Assembly: GCA_001766905.1 (NCBI GenBank)
Contig: MEKI01000140.1
Location: 1,295 to 47,927, forward strand
Reading direction: 5' to 3'
DNA length: 46,633 nt
From: Acidobacteria bacterium RBG_13_68_16
GTDB taxonomy: Bacteria; Acidobacteriota; Thermoanaerobaculia; Thermoanaerobaculales; Thermoanaerobaculaceae
Positions 15,873-23,208 of this stretch are shown here, in pieces (within the stretch, counting starts at the first letter, position 1; each line of letters starts with the position of its first letter). The notes beneath the pieces are model-generated. The model saw only the letters and a program-made list of their open reading frames with translations. It searched no databases and was not told the origin of the DNA. The translations under genes were made by a program, and so were the position numbers.

Positions 15873-16928
15873 GTGAGAGTCCCACTGTTCGCTCTTGCGG
15901 TCACCGGCGCGCTTTTGTTTGCGGGCCCTTCGTGGTCGCAGCAGCCAGCCGCGGATGAGGACCTGGCCAAGGAAATCGGCGCCCTGCGGGCGGCACAGCA
16001 GGATCTCGACCACCGACTCGATCAACTCAGCAAGGCGATCGATGACGTTGCCTGGTTCCAGCGGGTCGGCGACGTCGCGGTCGTGGACAAGTGGCGCATC
16101 GCGGGACCGTCCGACGCCAACCCTAAGAACCCCACAGGGATCGGCGCGGGTAACCCGGTGAAGTTCTACACCTACACGTTCGTCCCGAAGGACCGCAACG
16201 CCGGCGAGAAGCTCCCGATGCTGATCCTGCCGCACGGTGGGGTTCATGCCGACTTCACCACCTACCACGCCCACATCATCCGCGAGCTGATGGCGCAAGG
16301 GTACGTCGTCGTCGCCCCGGATTACCGTGGCTCCACGGGGTACGGCAGGGACTTCTACCAGTTGATCGACTACGGTGGCCGCGAGGTGGACGACATCCAC
16401 GCCAGCAAGCAGTGGGCCCTTGAGAACTTCGACTTCGTGGACCCGCAGCGAGTGGGCCTCATCGGCTGGAGCCACGGCGGCCTCATCGTGCTCATGGAGA
16501 CGTTCGCTCACCCAAAGGAGTACGCGTGCGTGTTTGCCGGGGTGCCTGTGTCCGACCTCATCCAGAGGATGGGGTACCTCGGCAAGGACTACGAGGACGA
16601 CTTCTCTGCCCCCTACCACATCGGCAAGACGGTGAATCAGGACATTGCCGAGTACAAGCGGCGCTCGCCCGTCTGGAGCGTCGAGAAGCTCGCGGTGCCG
16701 CTGCTCATCCACACCAACACCAACGACGAGGACGTCAACGTCATCGAGGTTGAACACCTCATCCAGGCGCTCAAGGCAGCGGGCAAGAAGTTCGAGTACA
16801 AGATCTACAAAGACGCGGCCGGCGGGCACAGCTTCGACCGCCTGGACACGACGCTTGCCCGAGAGGCCCGTCGCGAGATCTACGCCTTCCTGGCGCGCTA
16901 CCTCAAGCCGCCGAGGTCGCTTCCCTGA
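15873..16928 (+). CDS. Secreted S9-like (prolyl oligopeptidase family) alpha/beta hydrolase
   Basis: 351 residues from GTG 15873 with GGAGG (15863-15867) 5 nt upstream. A signal peptide covers about 1-22 (LFALAVTGALLFAGPSWSQ), then a short coiled coil (28-58). The hydrolase domain (about 95-345) has the oxyanion region LILPHGGVHADF, the nucleophile Ser200 in GWSHGG, an acid at Asp285 or Asp287 (TNTNDEDVNV) and His319 (GGHSFDR), the order expected for S9 dipeptidyl-peptidase or acylaminoacyl-peptidase enzymes. No beta-propeller is present, so substrates may be larger or different from classical S9 peptides; an esterase is an alternative. A TATCAT -10-like site lies at 15829-15834. The 3' end overlaps the convergent glycosyltransferase by 31 nt. 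Confidence 0.8.
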   Translation: MRVPLFALAVTGALLFAGPSWSQQPAADEDLAKEIGALRAAQQDLDHRLDQLSKAIDDVAWFQRVGDVAVVDKWRIAGPSDANPKNPTGIGAGNPVKFYTYTFVPKDRNAGEKLPMLILPHGGVHADFTTYHAHIIRELMAQGYVVVAPDYRGSTGYGRDFYQLIDYGGREVDDIHASKQWALENFDFVDPQRVGLIGWSHGGLIVLMETFAHPKEYACVFAGVPVSDLIQRMGYLGKDYEDDFSAPYHIGKTVNQDIAEYKRRSPVWSVEKLAVPLLIHTNTNDEDVNVIEVEHLIQALKAAGKKFEYKIYKDAAGGHSFDRLDTTLAREARREIYAFLARYLKPPRSLP

Positions 16929-17686
16929 ACCCTGGGAGCGCCAAACTGCGGATGGGGCCACCATCGCCGATGCAACGCAAAACGTACCAGCAGGCGGAGG
17001 ATGGCGAGCCCGTAGACCACGGAGCGGCCGAAACCGATCTGAGAAGCTTCCGGAAAGTAGCGGGTGGCGATCGGGATCTCCGCGATCCGCATCCCGGCGA
17101 CAACTCCCTGGGCGATGATCTCGGAATCGAAGACGAAATCGTTGGAGTTGGCCCCGAGGTTAACGCTCTCGAGGTAGGCTCGGGAGTAGGCTCGGAAGCC
17201 GGAGTGGTACTCCGTGAGGTGGAGGCCGAACACCGCGTTCTCGAGCCTCGTGAGGACCACGTTGCCGACCACCTTCCACCACGGCATTCCCCCCTCCCGG
17301 ACCGCGCCCCCCAACATGCGGCTGCCAAACACCGCGTCGGCCCGATCCTCGAGGAGCGGCTCGAGGAGCTGCGGGATCACCTGAGGGTTGTACTGATGGT
17401 CGGGATGCACCATGACCACGATCCCGGCGTCTCGCCGCAAAGCCTCTCGGTAGCAAGTCTTCTGGTTGCCGCCGTACCCCAGGTTCTCGGGGTGGACAAG
17501 CACGGTCAGCCCCAACCCCCTGGCGATCGCCACGGTGTCGTCGTGGCTCGCGTCATCCACCAACACGATCTCGTCGGCCAGATCCCGTGGCACCTCAGCG
17601 ACGCACGCCGCCAGCGTACGAGCCGCGTTGAAGGCGGGCATGATCACCACGAGACGAGGTCGACCCTTCATCACCCCCGCGATCAC
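16898..17686 (-). CDS. Family 2 glycosyltransferase (polyprenyl-phosphate sugar synthase-like)
   Basis: 262 residues from GTG 17686, or 257 from ATG 17671. The GT-A fold signatures are VVIMPAFNAARTL, EIVLVDDASHDDT, HPENLGYGGNQKTCYREA, the DxD-like VMVHPDHQYNP and FGSRMLGG. The spacing resembles dolichyl/undecaprenyl-phosphate mannose or glucose synthases (DPM1-like). No C-terminal membrane helices are evident. The enzyme would charge a polyprenyl carrier that GT-C proteins such as those at 11-14 kb could use; that link is inference. GTG 17686 is favoured because a TATCCT -10-like element lies 7 nt upstream and no Shine-Dalgarno precedes either start. The longer frame to 17926 runs through the divergent gene's promoter. 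Confidence 0.85.
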   Translation of the reverse strand: MIAGVMKGRPRLVVIMPAFNAARTLAACVAEVPRDLADEIVLVDDASHDDTVAIARGLGLTVLVHPENLGYGGNQKTCYREALRRDAGIVVMVHPDHQYNPQVIPQLLEPLLEDRADAVFGSRMLGGAVREGGMPWWKVVGNVVLTRLENAVFGLHLTEYHSGFRAYSRAYLESVNLGANSNDFVFDSEIIAQGVVAGMRIAEIPIATRYFPEASQIGFGRSVVYGLAILRLLVRFALHRRWWPHPQFGAPRVQGSDLGGLR

Positions 17687-17693
17687 GGCGCGA

Positions 17694-17699
17694 AGGATA
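17694..17699 (-). promoter_or_regulatory. Candidate -10 for the GT2 gene (leaderless)
   Basis: Minus-strand TATCCT, 7 nt before GTG 17686. No recognisable -35. The divergent promoter of the parvulin gene lies 57 nt away. Confidence 0.3.
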
Positions 17700-17755
17700 C
17701 ACCACGGCCCGAGGCGGCTCCGCTGCAGCTGCGGGCGCCCGCTGCGTGCTCCCCA

Positions 17756-17764
17756 TGCTAGACT
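17756..17764 (+). promoter_or_regulatory. Extended -10 promoter of the parvulin lipoprotein (leaderless)
   Basis: TGC-TAGACT, with the GTG start 7 nt downstream and no Shine-Dalgarno. The -35 region is not recognisable, as is common with an extended -10. Confidence 0.45.
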
Positions 17765-17771
17765 CCCCGGC

Positions 17772-18605
17772 GTGGCCGCGCGCCGCCGCATCACCCTGCT
17801 CCTGCTCGCGTTCTTGCCGCTTCTCGCCTGCCAGCGCCGATCGGACCGACTCGCCCTCGTGGGGCATCGTGCCGTCACCACCGACAAGTTCTCGAGCTTT
17901 GTCGTGGCGCAGACCGGTCGCGGCATCCCGGAGGTCTCGCCGGAACTCGCAAGTACCTTGTTCGAGCGCTACCTGGAGGAAGAAGTGATGCTGGCCGCCT
18001 CCCCCGCGCCCGGCGACGACGACCTCACGACTGCCGCTCGCACGGCGCGTGTTCGCGAGCTGCTGCTCTCGATCTGCCCGCCACCCGCGCCACCTCAGGA
18101 GGCTCAGGTTGATGCCTATCTGGCGCGCCATCCGGAGCTCGCCGGTGGCGGTGAACGGGTCCGTCTCCGTCAGCTCATCCTCCCCGATCAGGCGACCGCG
18201 CAAGTGGCTCGCGACCGGGTCCGCGCCGGCGAGGACTTCCTCGCCGTCTCGCGCGCGCTCTCCCGTGCCCCGAACGCAGCGAGTGGCGGTCTTCTCGGCT
18301 GGGCGGAGCGGGGTCAGCTTCCGCCTGAGTTCGAAGGCGCGGCGTTCGGCCTGGCCGTAGGCGAGCTCAGCGATCCGGTCCCGAGCAACACCGGCTGGCA
18401 CGTGTTTCAGATCATGGAGCGGCACGCCGCGGGGGCGGGGCCAGATGCGTCCGTGCGTGAGCGTGTCCGCGGCCAACTTGCCGCCGAGGCGTCCGAGGCG
18501 GCACGCAGCGCCTGCGTGCGGAACCTCGCGGCCAGGATCGGGGTGCGCGTTGACTGTGCGGGGGCGAGCTTCCCCTGCAGGAACCCGTTCGAAGGGACAC
18601 CATGA
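17772..18605 (+). CDS. Parvulin-type (PpiC) peptidyl-prolyl isomerase lipoprotein
   Basis: 277 residues from GTG 17772. The N-terminus RRRITLLLLAFLPLLAC has a lipobox ending at Cys20, so it should be a lipoprotein. A helical chaperone part (about 45-115) precedes the parvulin domain (about 120-225: RVRLRQLILPD, GEDFLAVSRALSRAPNAASGGLLGW, PEFEGAAFGLAVGELSDPV, GWHVFQIMER). It probably assists folding of secreted or outer-membrane proteins. Cysteines at the C-terminal end (ACVRNLA, DCAG, PCRN) could form disulfides. The stop overlaps the start of the SurA-like gene (ATGA, 18602-18605), so the two foldases are translationally coupled. The longer frame from 17466 is antisense to the GT2 gene and rejected. 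Confidence 0.85.
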   Translation: MAARRRITLLLLAFLPLLACQRRSDRLALVGHRAVTTDKFSSFVVAQTGRGIPEVSPELASTLFERYLEEEVMLAASPAPGDDDLTTAARTARVRELLLSICPPPAPPQEAQVDAYLARHPELAGGGERVRLRQLILPDQATAQVARDRVRAGEDFLAVSRALSRAPNAASGGLLGWAERGQLPPEFEGAAFGLAVGELSDPVPSNTGWHVFQIMERHAAGAGPDASVRERVRGQLAAEASEAARSACVRNLAARIGVRVDCAGASFPCRNPFEGTP

Positions 18606-19558
18606 AGGGAATTAGACTACTTGCATTGGTGATGCTGCTGGAGGGTGCGGCCCCTCTTGCCGGGCAACGTCAGCTCGTGGAAGGAATCGTCGTGAGAGTC
18701 AACGATCGCATTCTGACCACCGCGGACATTCGCCAGCGCGCCACCGAGCGCGCCTCCGAGACCGGAAAGCCATTCCCCCAGGAGGCCTACCTCGACCTCG
18801 TGCAGCAGGCAGCCGATGAGCTCTGCATCCTCGAGCGCGCCGCCGAACTCAAGCTCGAAATCTCCAACGACGAGGTCAATGCCGCGGTGCAGCAGCTACG
18901 GGAGGAAAACCACGTTCCCGACGACGCTGCGTTCGAGAGCATGCTTCGCGGTTCCGGTCTGACTCTCGAGGGCCTGAAGGCGCGCCTGCGCGACACCATA
19001 CTCATCCAACGACTCATAAAGCGCGAGGTTGGTGACCTCCCGATCACCGAGGAGGAGCTGCGCCAGCGGTACCAGCAGGAGAAGGACAAGTTCATGATCG
19101 GCGAGCGGGCGCACCTGGAGCACATCGTCATCCCTGTGGCGGCAGATCGCAGCGACCTCGAGGCCAGACTGGCCGCTGCGCGCCGCCTGGTGGCCGCCGC
19201 ACGAGCCTCAGGGGACTTCAAGGCTTTGGTGGAGAAGGAGGTGGCCGCCGGCCAGGGGAGCGGCGGCGATCTCGGGATCGTCGTGATCGAAGACCTTCGC
19301 CCCGAAGTAAGAGATGCGGTCGTCAAACTGAAGGCCGGCGAGATCTCCGACCCTTTCACCAGCAGGGCCGGCATCCATGCTGTGCAGCTCATCGAACGAA
19401 TCCCGCCCAGTCCGAAGCCTTTTGAGGAACTGGAAGGGCAGCTTCGCCAGCAAGAATTGGACGAGCGCTACCGCAGCCACATCAACTCAGTGGTCACCGA
19501 GCTCAAGAAGCGCTACATCGTCGAAACCCACCCCGAGTTCATGGCGACCATCAAGTAG
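18602..19558 (+). CDS. SurA-like periplasmic chaperone / peptidyl-prolyl isomerase
   Basis: 318 residues. Signal peptide about 1-21 (RLLALVMLLEGAAPLAG). A SurA N-terminal domain (about 24-160) begins VEGIVVRVNDRILTTADI, followed by one rotamase domain (about 165-275) with RAHLEHIVIPV, SGDFKALVEKEVAAGQGSGGDLG and LKAGEISDPFTSRAGIHAVQLIER. E. coli SurA has two rotamase domains; one is common elsewhere. It escorts unfolded outer-membrane proteins through the periplasm, and LptD, encoded 8 kb upstream, is the kind of client such chaperones serve. It is the second gene of an operon, overlapping the parvulin lipoprotein by 4 nt; mraZ follows after 187 nt with its own promoter. Confidence 0.85.
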   Translation: MKGIRLLALVMLLEGAAPLAGQRQLVEGIVVRVNDRILTTADIRQRATERASETGKPFPQEAYLDLVQQAADELCILERAAELKLEISNDEVNAAVQQLREENHVPDDAAFESMLRGSGLTLEGLKARLRDTILIQRLIKREVGDLPITEEELRQRYQQEKDKFMIGERAHLEHIVIPVAADRSDLEARLAAARRLVAAARASGDFKALVEKEVAAGQGSGGDLGIVVIEDLRPEVRDAVVKLKAGEISDPFTSRAGIHAVQLIERIPPSPKPFEELEGQLRQQELDERYRSHINSVVTELKKRYIVETHPEFMATIK

Positions 19559-19641
19559 GTCCCGCCGCGCCCTTCGACCCCACCCGGGGACAACGAAGCC
19601 GGTCAGGCCTCGCCGGACCGTGTTCCGCCAGGCGCAAGATC

Positions 19642-19671
19642 TTGACAGCAGACCCCCTCGCACATCATGAT
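19642..19671 (+). promoter_or_regulatory. Promoter of the dcw cluster (PmraZ)
   Basis: A perfect TTGACA (19642-19647), an 18-nt spacer and CATGAT (19666-19671). The predicted start near 19678 falls inside the first MraZ box, so MraZ binding would block initiation or early elongation. Confidence 0.6.
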
Positions 19672-19674
19672 GGC

Positions 19675-19701
19675 AGTGGACAAAAGTGGAGCGAAGTGGA
19701 T
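19675..19701 (+). promoter_or_regulatory. MraZ operator: three direct repeats at 10-bp spacing
   Basis: AGTGGA occurs at 19675-19680, 19685-19690 and 19695-19700, each one helical turn apart (TGGAN-N5-TGGAN-N5-TGGAN). Known MraZ boxes are TGGGN repeats with 5-nt gaps in E. coli and AAAGTG-type repeats in Mollicutes; this array fits both layouts with A in place of the third G. It lies 45 nt upstream of mraZ, as expected for autoregulation. Confidence 0.75.
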
Positions 19702-19745
19702 CACCAAAGCCCACATCCGCGACAGCGGGTCCCTGGAGGCGGAGC

Positions 19746-20186
19746 ATGGAGACTTTTCGCGGGAGCTATCAGGCTACCGTCGATGACAAGGGTCGCCTGA
19801 AGCTCCCGGCTCGCCTGAAAACCCAACTCGAGGAGTGGTTTGGCCCACGCGTCTTCGTCACGTCCCTGAGTCCGCTCGAGCTTCGGGTCTACCCGCTGAC
19901 GGTCTGGGAGGATCTGGAGCGTCGCTTTCTCGTTCGCCCGTCGATGGACCCCCTGGTTCAGCGCCTGCTGGAGCACGCCAACTACGGCCAGGAAGACGAG
20001 CTGGACGCGCAGGGCAGGGTGCTGATCCCGGCGCTCCTCCGCGAGGTGTTGGGCGTGACCGGGGAGGTCGTGGTCTCGGGTCGCGGCCGCTTCCTCGCCG
20101 TGGTGCCCCGTGACCGGGCGCAGGCCGAGCTGGCCAGTGCCTTCTCGGCCGAGGACCTCGCCGCTCTCGCTGCACTGGAGCAGTGA
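19746..20186 (+). CDS. mraZ: Transcriptional regulator MraZ
   Basis: 146 residues from ATG 19746, with GGAGG (19735-19739) 6 nt upstream. It contains two AbrB-like swapped-hairpin modules, each with the DxxxR signature: DDKGRLKLPARL (about 13-24) and LDAQGRVLIPALL (about 86-98). It forms a ring that binds tandem repeats and represses its own dcw operon; the three boxes at 19675-19701 are the likely target. First gene of the cluster; rsmH follows after 6 nt. A longer frame from 19686 would start inside the operator and is rejected. Confidence 0.95.
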   Translation: METFRGSYQATVDDKGRLKLPARLKTQLEEWFGPRVFVTSLSPLELRVYPLTVWEDLERRFLVRPSMDPLVQRLLEHANYGQEDELDAQGRVLIPALLREVLGVTGEVVVSGRGRFLAVVPRDRAQAELASAFSAEDLAALAALEQ

Positions 20187-20192
20187 TGCAGG

Positions 20193-21125
20193 ATGTGCCC
20201 GGCCGAACACCTCCCCGTCCTGGTCAGCCAGGTCGTAACGGCTCTCGCGCCGTCGGCGAGGGGCTGGATCGTGGATGCCACCGTCGGGCTGGGGGGCCAT
20301 GCCAGGGCTCTGCTGGAGGCACAACCGGAGGCACGGCTCCTGGGGCTCGACGTGGACTCCGAGGCGCTCGAACTGGCCCGCGAACGGCTTGCGGTCTTCG
20401 GTCGGCGCGTGGTCCTGGTCAACGCGTCGTACGGTTCGCTCACCGCGATCGCCAGCGATCAGGGCGTCGCGCACGCCGATGGTGTGCTGTTCGACCTCGG
20501 CGTCTCGTCGCTGCAGTTGGACACCCCCTCCCGGGGGTTTTCCTTCCGCCACGACGGTCCACTCGACATGCGCTTCGGACGCGACGGGGCGACCGTCGCG
20601 GATTTGCTGACTGATATCGAGGAGGAGGAGCTGGTGCGGGCCTTGCGCGAGTTCGGTGAGGAGCCTCGAGCCCGGCGGGTGGCACGGGCAATCGTCCGTG
20701 CCCGCCTGAGGCAACCGATCCGTACCACCGGCGAGCTAAACCGCGTGGTGCATGCAGCGCTCGGCCAGCGTCGCGGGCGGATCGACCCGTCCACGCGCAC
20801 GTTTCAGGCCTTGCGCATCGCGGTCAATCGCGAGCTCGAATCCATTCCTTCCGCCATCGACCAGGCCGCACGCCTGCTCAAGCCCGGAGGCCGACTGGCG
20901 GTGATCGCGTTCCACTCGCTGGAAGATCGTCTGGTGAAACGGGCGCTTCGCCGGCTCTCCGGGCGATGCGTGTGCCCGCCTGGGAGCTTCGCCTGCCAGT
21001 GCCGGCCCGAACGTCTGCTCGAGGTCCTCACCCCGAAGCCGGTCACCCCCGGCCCCGAAGAGCTCGCCGACAACCCGCGGGCCCGCTCCGCCAAGCTGCG
21101 GGTGGCGGCGCGGAGAAGCGGATGA
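20193..21125 (+). CDS. rsmH: 16S rRNA m4C1402 methyltransferase RsmH (MraW)
   Basis: 310 residues, typical length. Uses S-adenosylmethionine to methylate N4 of C1402 in 16S rRNA. The SAM-binding motif is DATVGLGGHARALLE, followed by GLDVDSEALELA. FDLGVSSLQLD, SRGFSFRHDGPLDMRF, IAFHSLEDRLVKR and the C-terminal NPRARSAKLRVAAR are family signatures. Second dcw gene; its TGA overlaps the ftsL ATG (ATGA, 21122-21125). GGAG (20177-20180) is 12 nt before ATG 20193. Confidence 0.97.
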   Translation: MCPAEHLPVLVSQVVTALAPSARGWIVDATVGLGGHARALLEAQPEARLLGLDVDSEALELARERLAVFGRRVVLVNASYGSLTAIASDQGVAHADGVLFDLGVSSLQLDTPSRGFSFRHDGPLDMRFGRDGATVADLLTDIEEEELVRALREFGEEPRARRVARAIVRARLRQPIRTTGELNRVVHAALGQRRGRIDPSTRTFQALRIAVNRELESIPSAIDQAARLLKPGGRLAVIAFHSLEDRLVKRALRRLSGRCVCPPGSFACQCRPERLLEVLTPKPVTPGPEELADNPRARSAKLRVAARRSG

Positions 21126-21520
21126 AGATCGGGGGCTACCGCCCAAACAACAACTGGTTGCGCCGTCAGCTCGACACCCGGTGGAGACGGTGGGTCTGGT
21201 GGTGCTTCGCCGGGGCGGTAGCCGTGAGCGTCGTGATGGCCGCCTTTGTGGCTCCTCGCCAGGCCACGCTTCGGATGCGGTACGAGATCGCGCAGCTCAC
21301 CCGCATCGTGGACCAACTGGAAGGCGAGCAGCGCCGCCTGCAACTCGATCGCGAGGTGCTCACGTCGCCGCCTGTGCTCGCGGCTAGCCTGGACACGCTT
21401 GGGCTCGTGCCCGTCGCTCCAGGGCGCGTCATGCACCTGACTCCCGACGGCGGCCTGCTGCGCCCAAAGGCCACCCCGGCACCGACGCCGCAGGTCAGGA
21501 CGGCCCGGAGGACACGCTGA
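21122..21520 (+). CDS. ftsL: Cell division protein FtsL
   Basis: 132 residues. A short basic cytoplasmic tail with several Arg and Trp, one membrane helix (about 25-45: VWWCFAGAVAVSVVMAAFVA) and a periplasmic coiled coil (about 48-80: YEIAQLTRIVDQLEGEQRRL). This is the FtsL layout; sequence conservation is always low, so the call rests on size, topology and position between rsmH and ftsI. It would pair with an FtsB-like protein, not seen in this window, and activate FtsWI. The Pro/Thr-rich C-terminal tail (PKATPAPTPQ) is an extension. Overlaps rsmH by 4 nt and ftsI by 1 nt. Confidence 0.9.
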   Translation: MKIGGYRPNNNWLRRQLDTRWRRWVWWCFAGAVAVSVVMAAFVAPRQATLRMRYEIAQLTRIVDQLEGEQRRLQLDREVLTSPPVLAASLDTLGLVPVAPGRVMHLTPDGGLLRPKATPAPTPQVRTARRTR

Positions 21521-23208
21521 TGATGAGCGCCTCCCGCCTGCGCTGGATTGCGATCGTCCTGGCAGTGTGGGCCGTCGTCGTCGTGGCCCGCCTCGTGCAG
21601 GTTCAGATCCTCGAGCACCGTGTGTGGGAGGCCGAGTCGGCCCGCCAGCGCGAGCGCACCGTGGAGGTGGAGGAGCCTCGTGGCGACATCAGGAGTCGTG
21701 ACGATCGCCTGCTCGCCGGGAGCGTCGAGCGCGTCGCCGTCTACGCCAACCCACGCAAGATCCCGCGCGACCAGCGCCCGGGCCTGGCCACAAAGCTGGC
21801 GCGGTTGGTCGGCAGGCCGAGGGGGGAGATCCTCGCTGACCTCGAGAGACGCGACGGCTTCTACTACGTCGCCAAGGACCTCGACCCTCAGGTGGCGGAG
21901 GCGGTCTCCAGGCTTCGGCAGCGCGGCGTCGGAACCTTGCGCACCGAGCGGCGGGTATACCCCCACGGTTCGCTGGCTGGACCCGCGGTGGGTTTCGTCA
22001 ACGCCGAGGGAGACGGCCAGGCCGGCCTCGAGGCGTTCTACGACCGTACGCTCCGGGGCGTCCCCACTGTCTACCGCGAACTTCGTGACGGCAGAATCGC
22101 CTCCACGTCCCTCGACCTTCGCCTCGACACTCTCGGTCGGCCAGGGCAGTCGCTCGTTGTGTCGCTCGACTGTCGCGTGCAGCAGGTAGTTGAAGAGGAA
22201 CTGACCCTCATCCTGTCGCAGACCAGGGCAAAGGGTGCGTCCGCGGTGGTGATGTCTCCCGTCACCGGTGAGCTGCTAGCGATCGCTTCCCTGCCCTCCT
22301 ACGATCCCGCACGGGTTGGCCAGACACCCCCGGAAGGGCGCCGGAACCGTGCCGTAGAGGATGCGCTCGAGCCTGGGTCCACCTTCAAGCCGATCGTGGT
22401 GGCGGCCGCCATGGCTGCCGGCGTACTTGATCCATGGGAGATGGTCGATTGCTCGGGTGGGGGCATCCAGATCGCCAACGTCTTCATCCGCGACCACGCC
22501 CTCTACGGACTGTTACCCGTGCGCGACGTGCTCGCCAAATCGTCCAACGCCGGCGCTATTCGCATTGCGCACCGGATGGCGGCGGGCCAGCTCGACGCCA
22601 CGATCCGGAATCTGGGCTTCGGACAGCCGACCCACGTCGAGCTGCCCGCCGAAGCACATGGGATCTATCGCTCGCCGCAGCACTGGTCGGCGCTCTCCCG
22701 GGCAGGCCTCGCCCTCGGCCAGGAGATCAGCGTGACCGCGCTGCAGCTGGCCCGCGCGTACGCGGCGATCGCCAACGGGGGCTTGCTGGTCCGGCCCACG
22801 CTGGTCCTTGAAACCCGTGACCGGAGCGGGCGAGCGGTGACGCCCTACCGGCCACAGCCCGCCACCCGCGTGCTCCCCGCCCAGGTCGCCTCCTCGCTCG
22901 CAACGCTTCTCGAGAGCGTGGTCGAGGACGGTACCGGCAAGGCCGCCGACGTCCCCGGCTACCGCGTGGCCGGCAAGACCGGAACCGCGCAGAGGGCCTC
23001 CGCCGGGGGCTACGCCGCCGGCCGGCACGTCGCCTGGTTCGCCGGCTTCCTGCCGATGCCGAGCCCGAGCCTTCTCATCGTTGTCTGCATTGACGAGCCC
23101 GAGAGCAACTACTGGGCGGCCGAGGTGGCGGCGCCCGTGTTCGGCCGCATCGCTGGACGAGTGGTGACGCTACTGGGGGTGCAGCCAACGAGCGGGGAGA
23201 GAGTGTGA
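21520..23208 (+). CDS. ftsI: Septal peptidoglycan transpeptidase FtsI (PBP3)
   Basis: 562 residues. N-terminal membrane anchor (about 8-30, IAIVLAVWAVVVVARL), a pedestal/dimerisation domain with RGDIRSRDDRLLA (about 54-66), then the penicillin-binding transpeptidase domain. Active-site motifs are complete: STFK with nucleophile Ser287 and Lys290, SSN at 341-343, and KTGT at 486-489. It cross-links septal peptidoglycan as partner of FtsW, encoded downstream in the same cluster. No PASTA domains follow. Start ATG 21520 shares its A with the ftsL stop (TGATG); ATG 21523 is an alternative. The stop overlaps murE (GTGA). Confidence 0.95.
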   Translation: MMSASRLRWIAIVLAVWAVVVVARLVQVQILEHRVWEAESARQRERTVEVEEPRGDIRSRDDRLLAGSVERVAVYANPRKIPRDQRPGLATKLARLVGRPRGEILADLERRDGFYYVAKDLDPQVAEAVSRLRQRGVGTLRTERRVYPHGSLAGPAVGFVNAEGDGQAGLEAFYDRTLRGVPTVYRELRDGRIASTSLDLRLDTLGRPGQSLVVSLDCRVQQVVEEELTLILSQTRAKGASAVVMSPVTGELLAIASLPSYDPARVGQTPPEGRRNRAVEDALEPGSTFKPIVVAAAMAAGVLDPWEMVDCSGGGIQIANVFIRDHALYGLLPVRDVLAKSSNAGAIRIAHRMAAGQLDATIRNLGFGQPTHVELPAEAHGIYRSPQHWSALSRAGLALGQEISVTALQLARAYAAIANGGLLVRPTLVLETRDRSGRAVTPYRPQPATRVLPAQVASSLATLLESVVEDGTGKAADVPGYRVAGKTGTAQRASAGGYAAGRHVAWFAGFLPMPSPSLLIVVCIDEPESNYWAAEVAAPVFGRIAGRVVTLLGVQPTSGERV

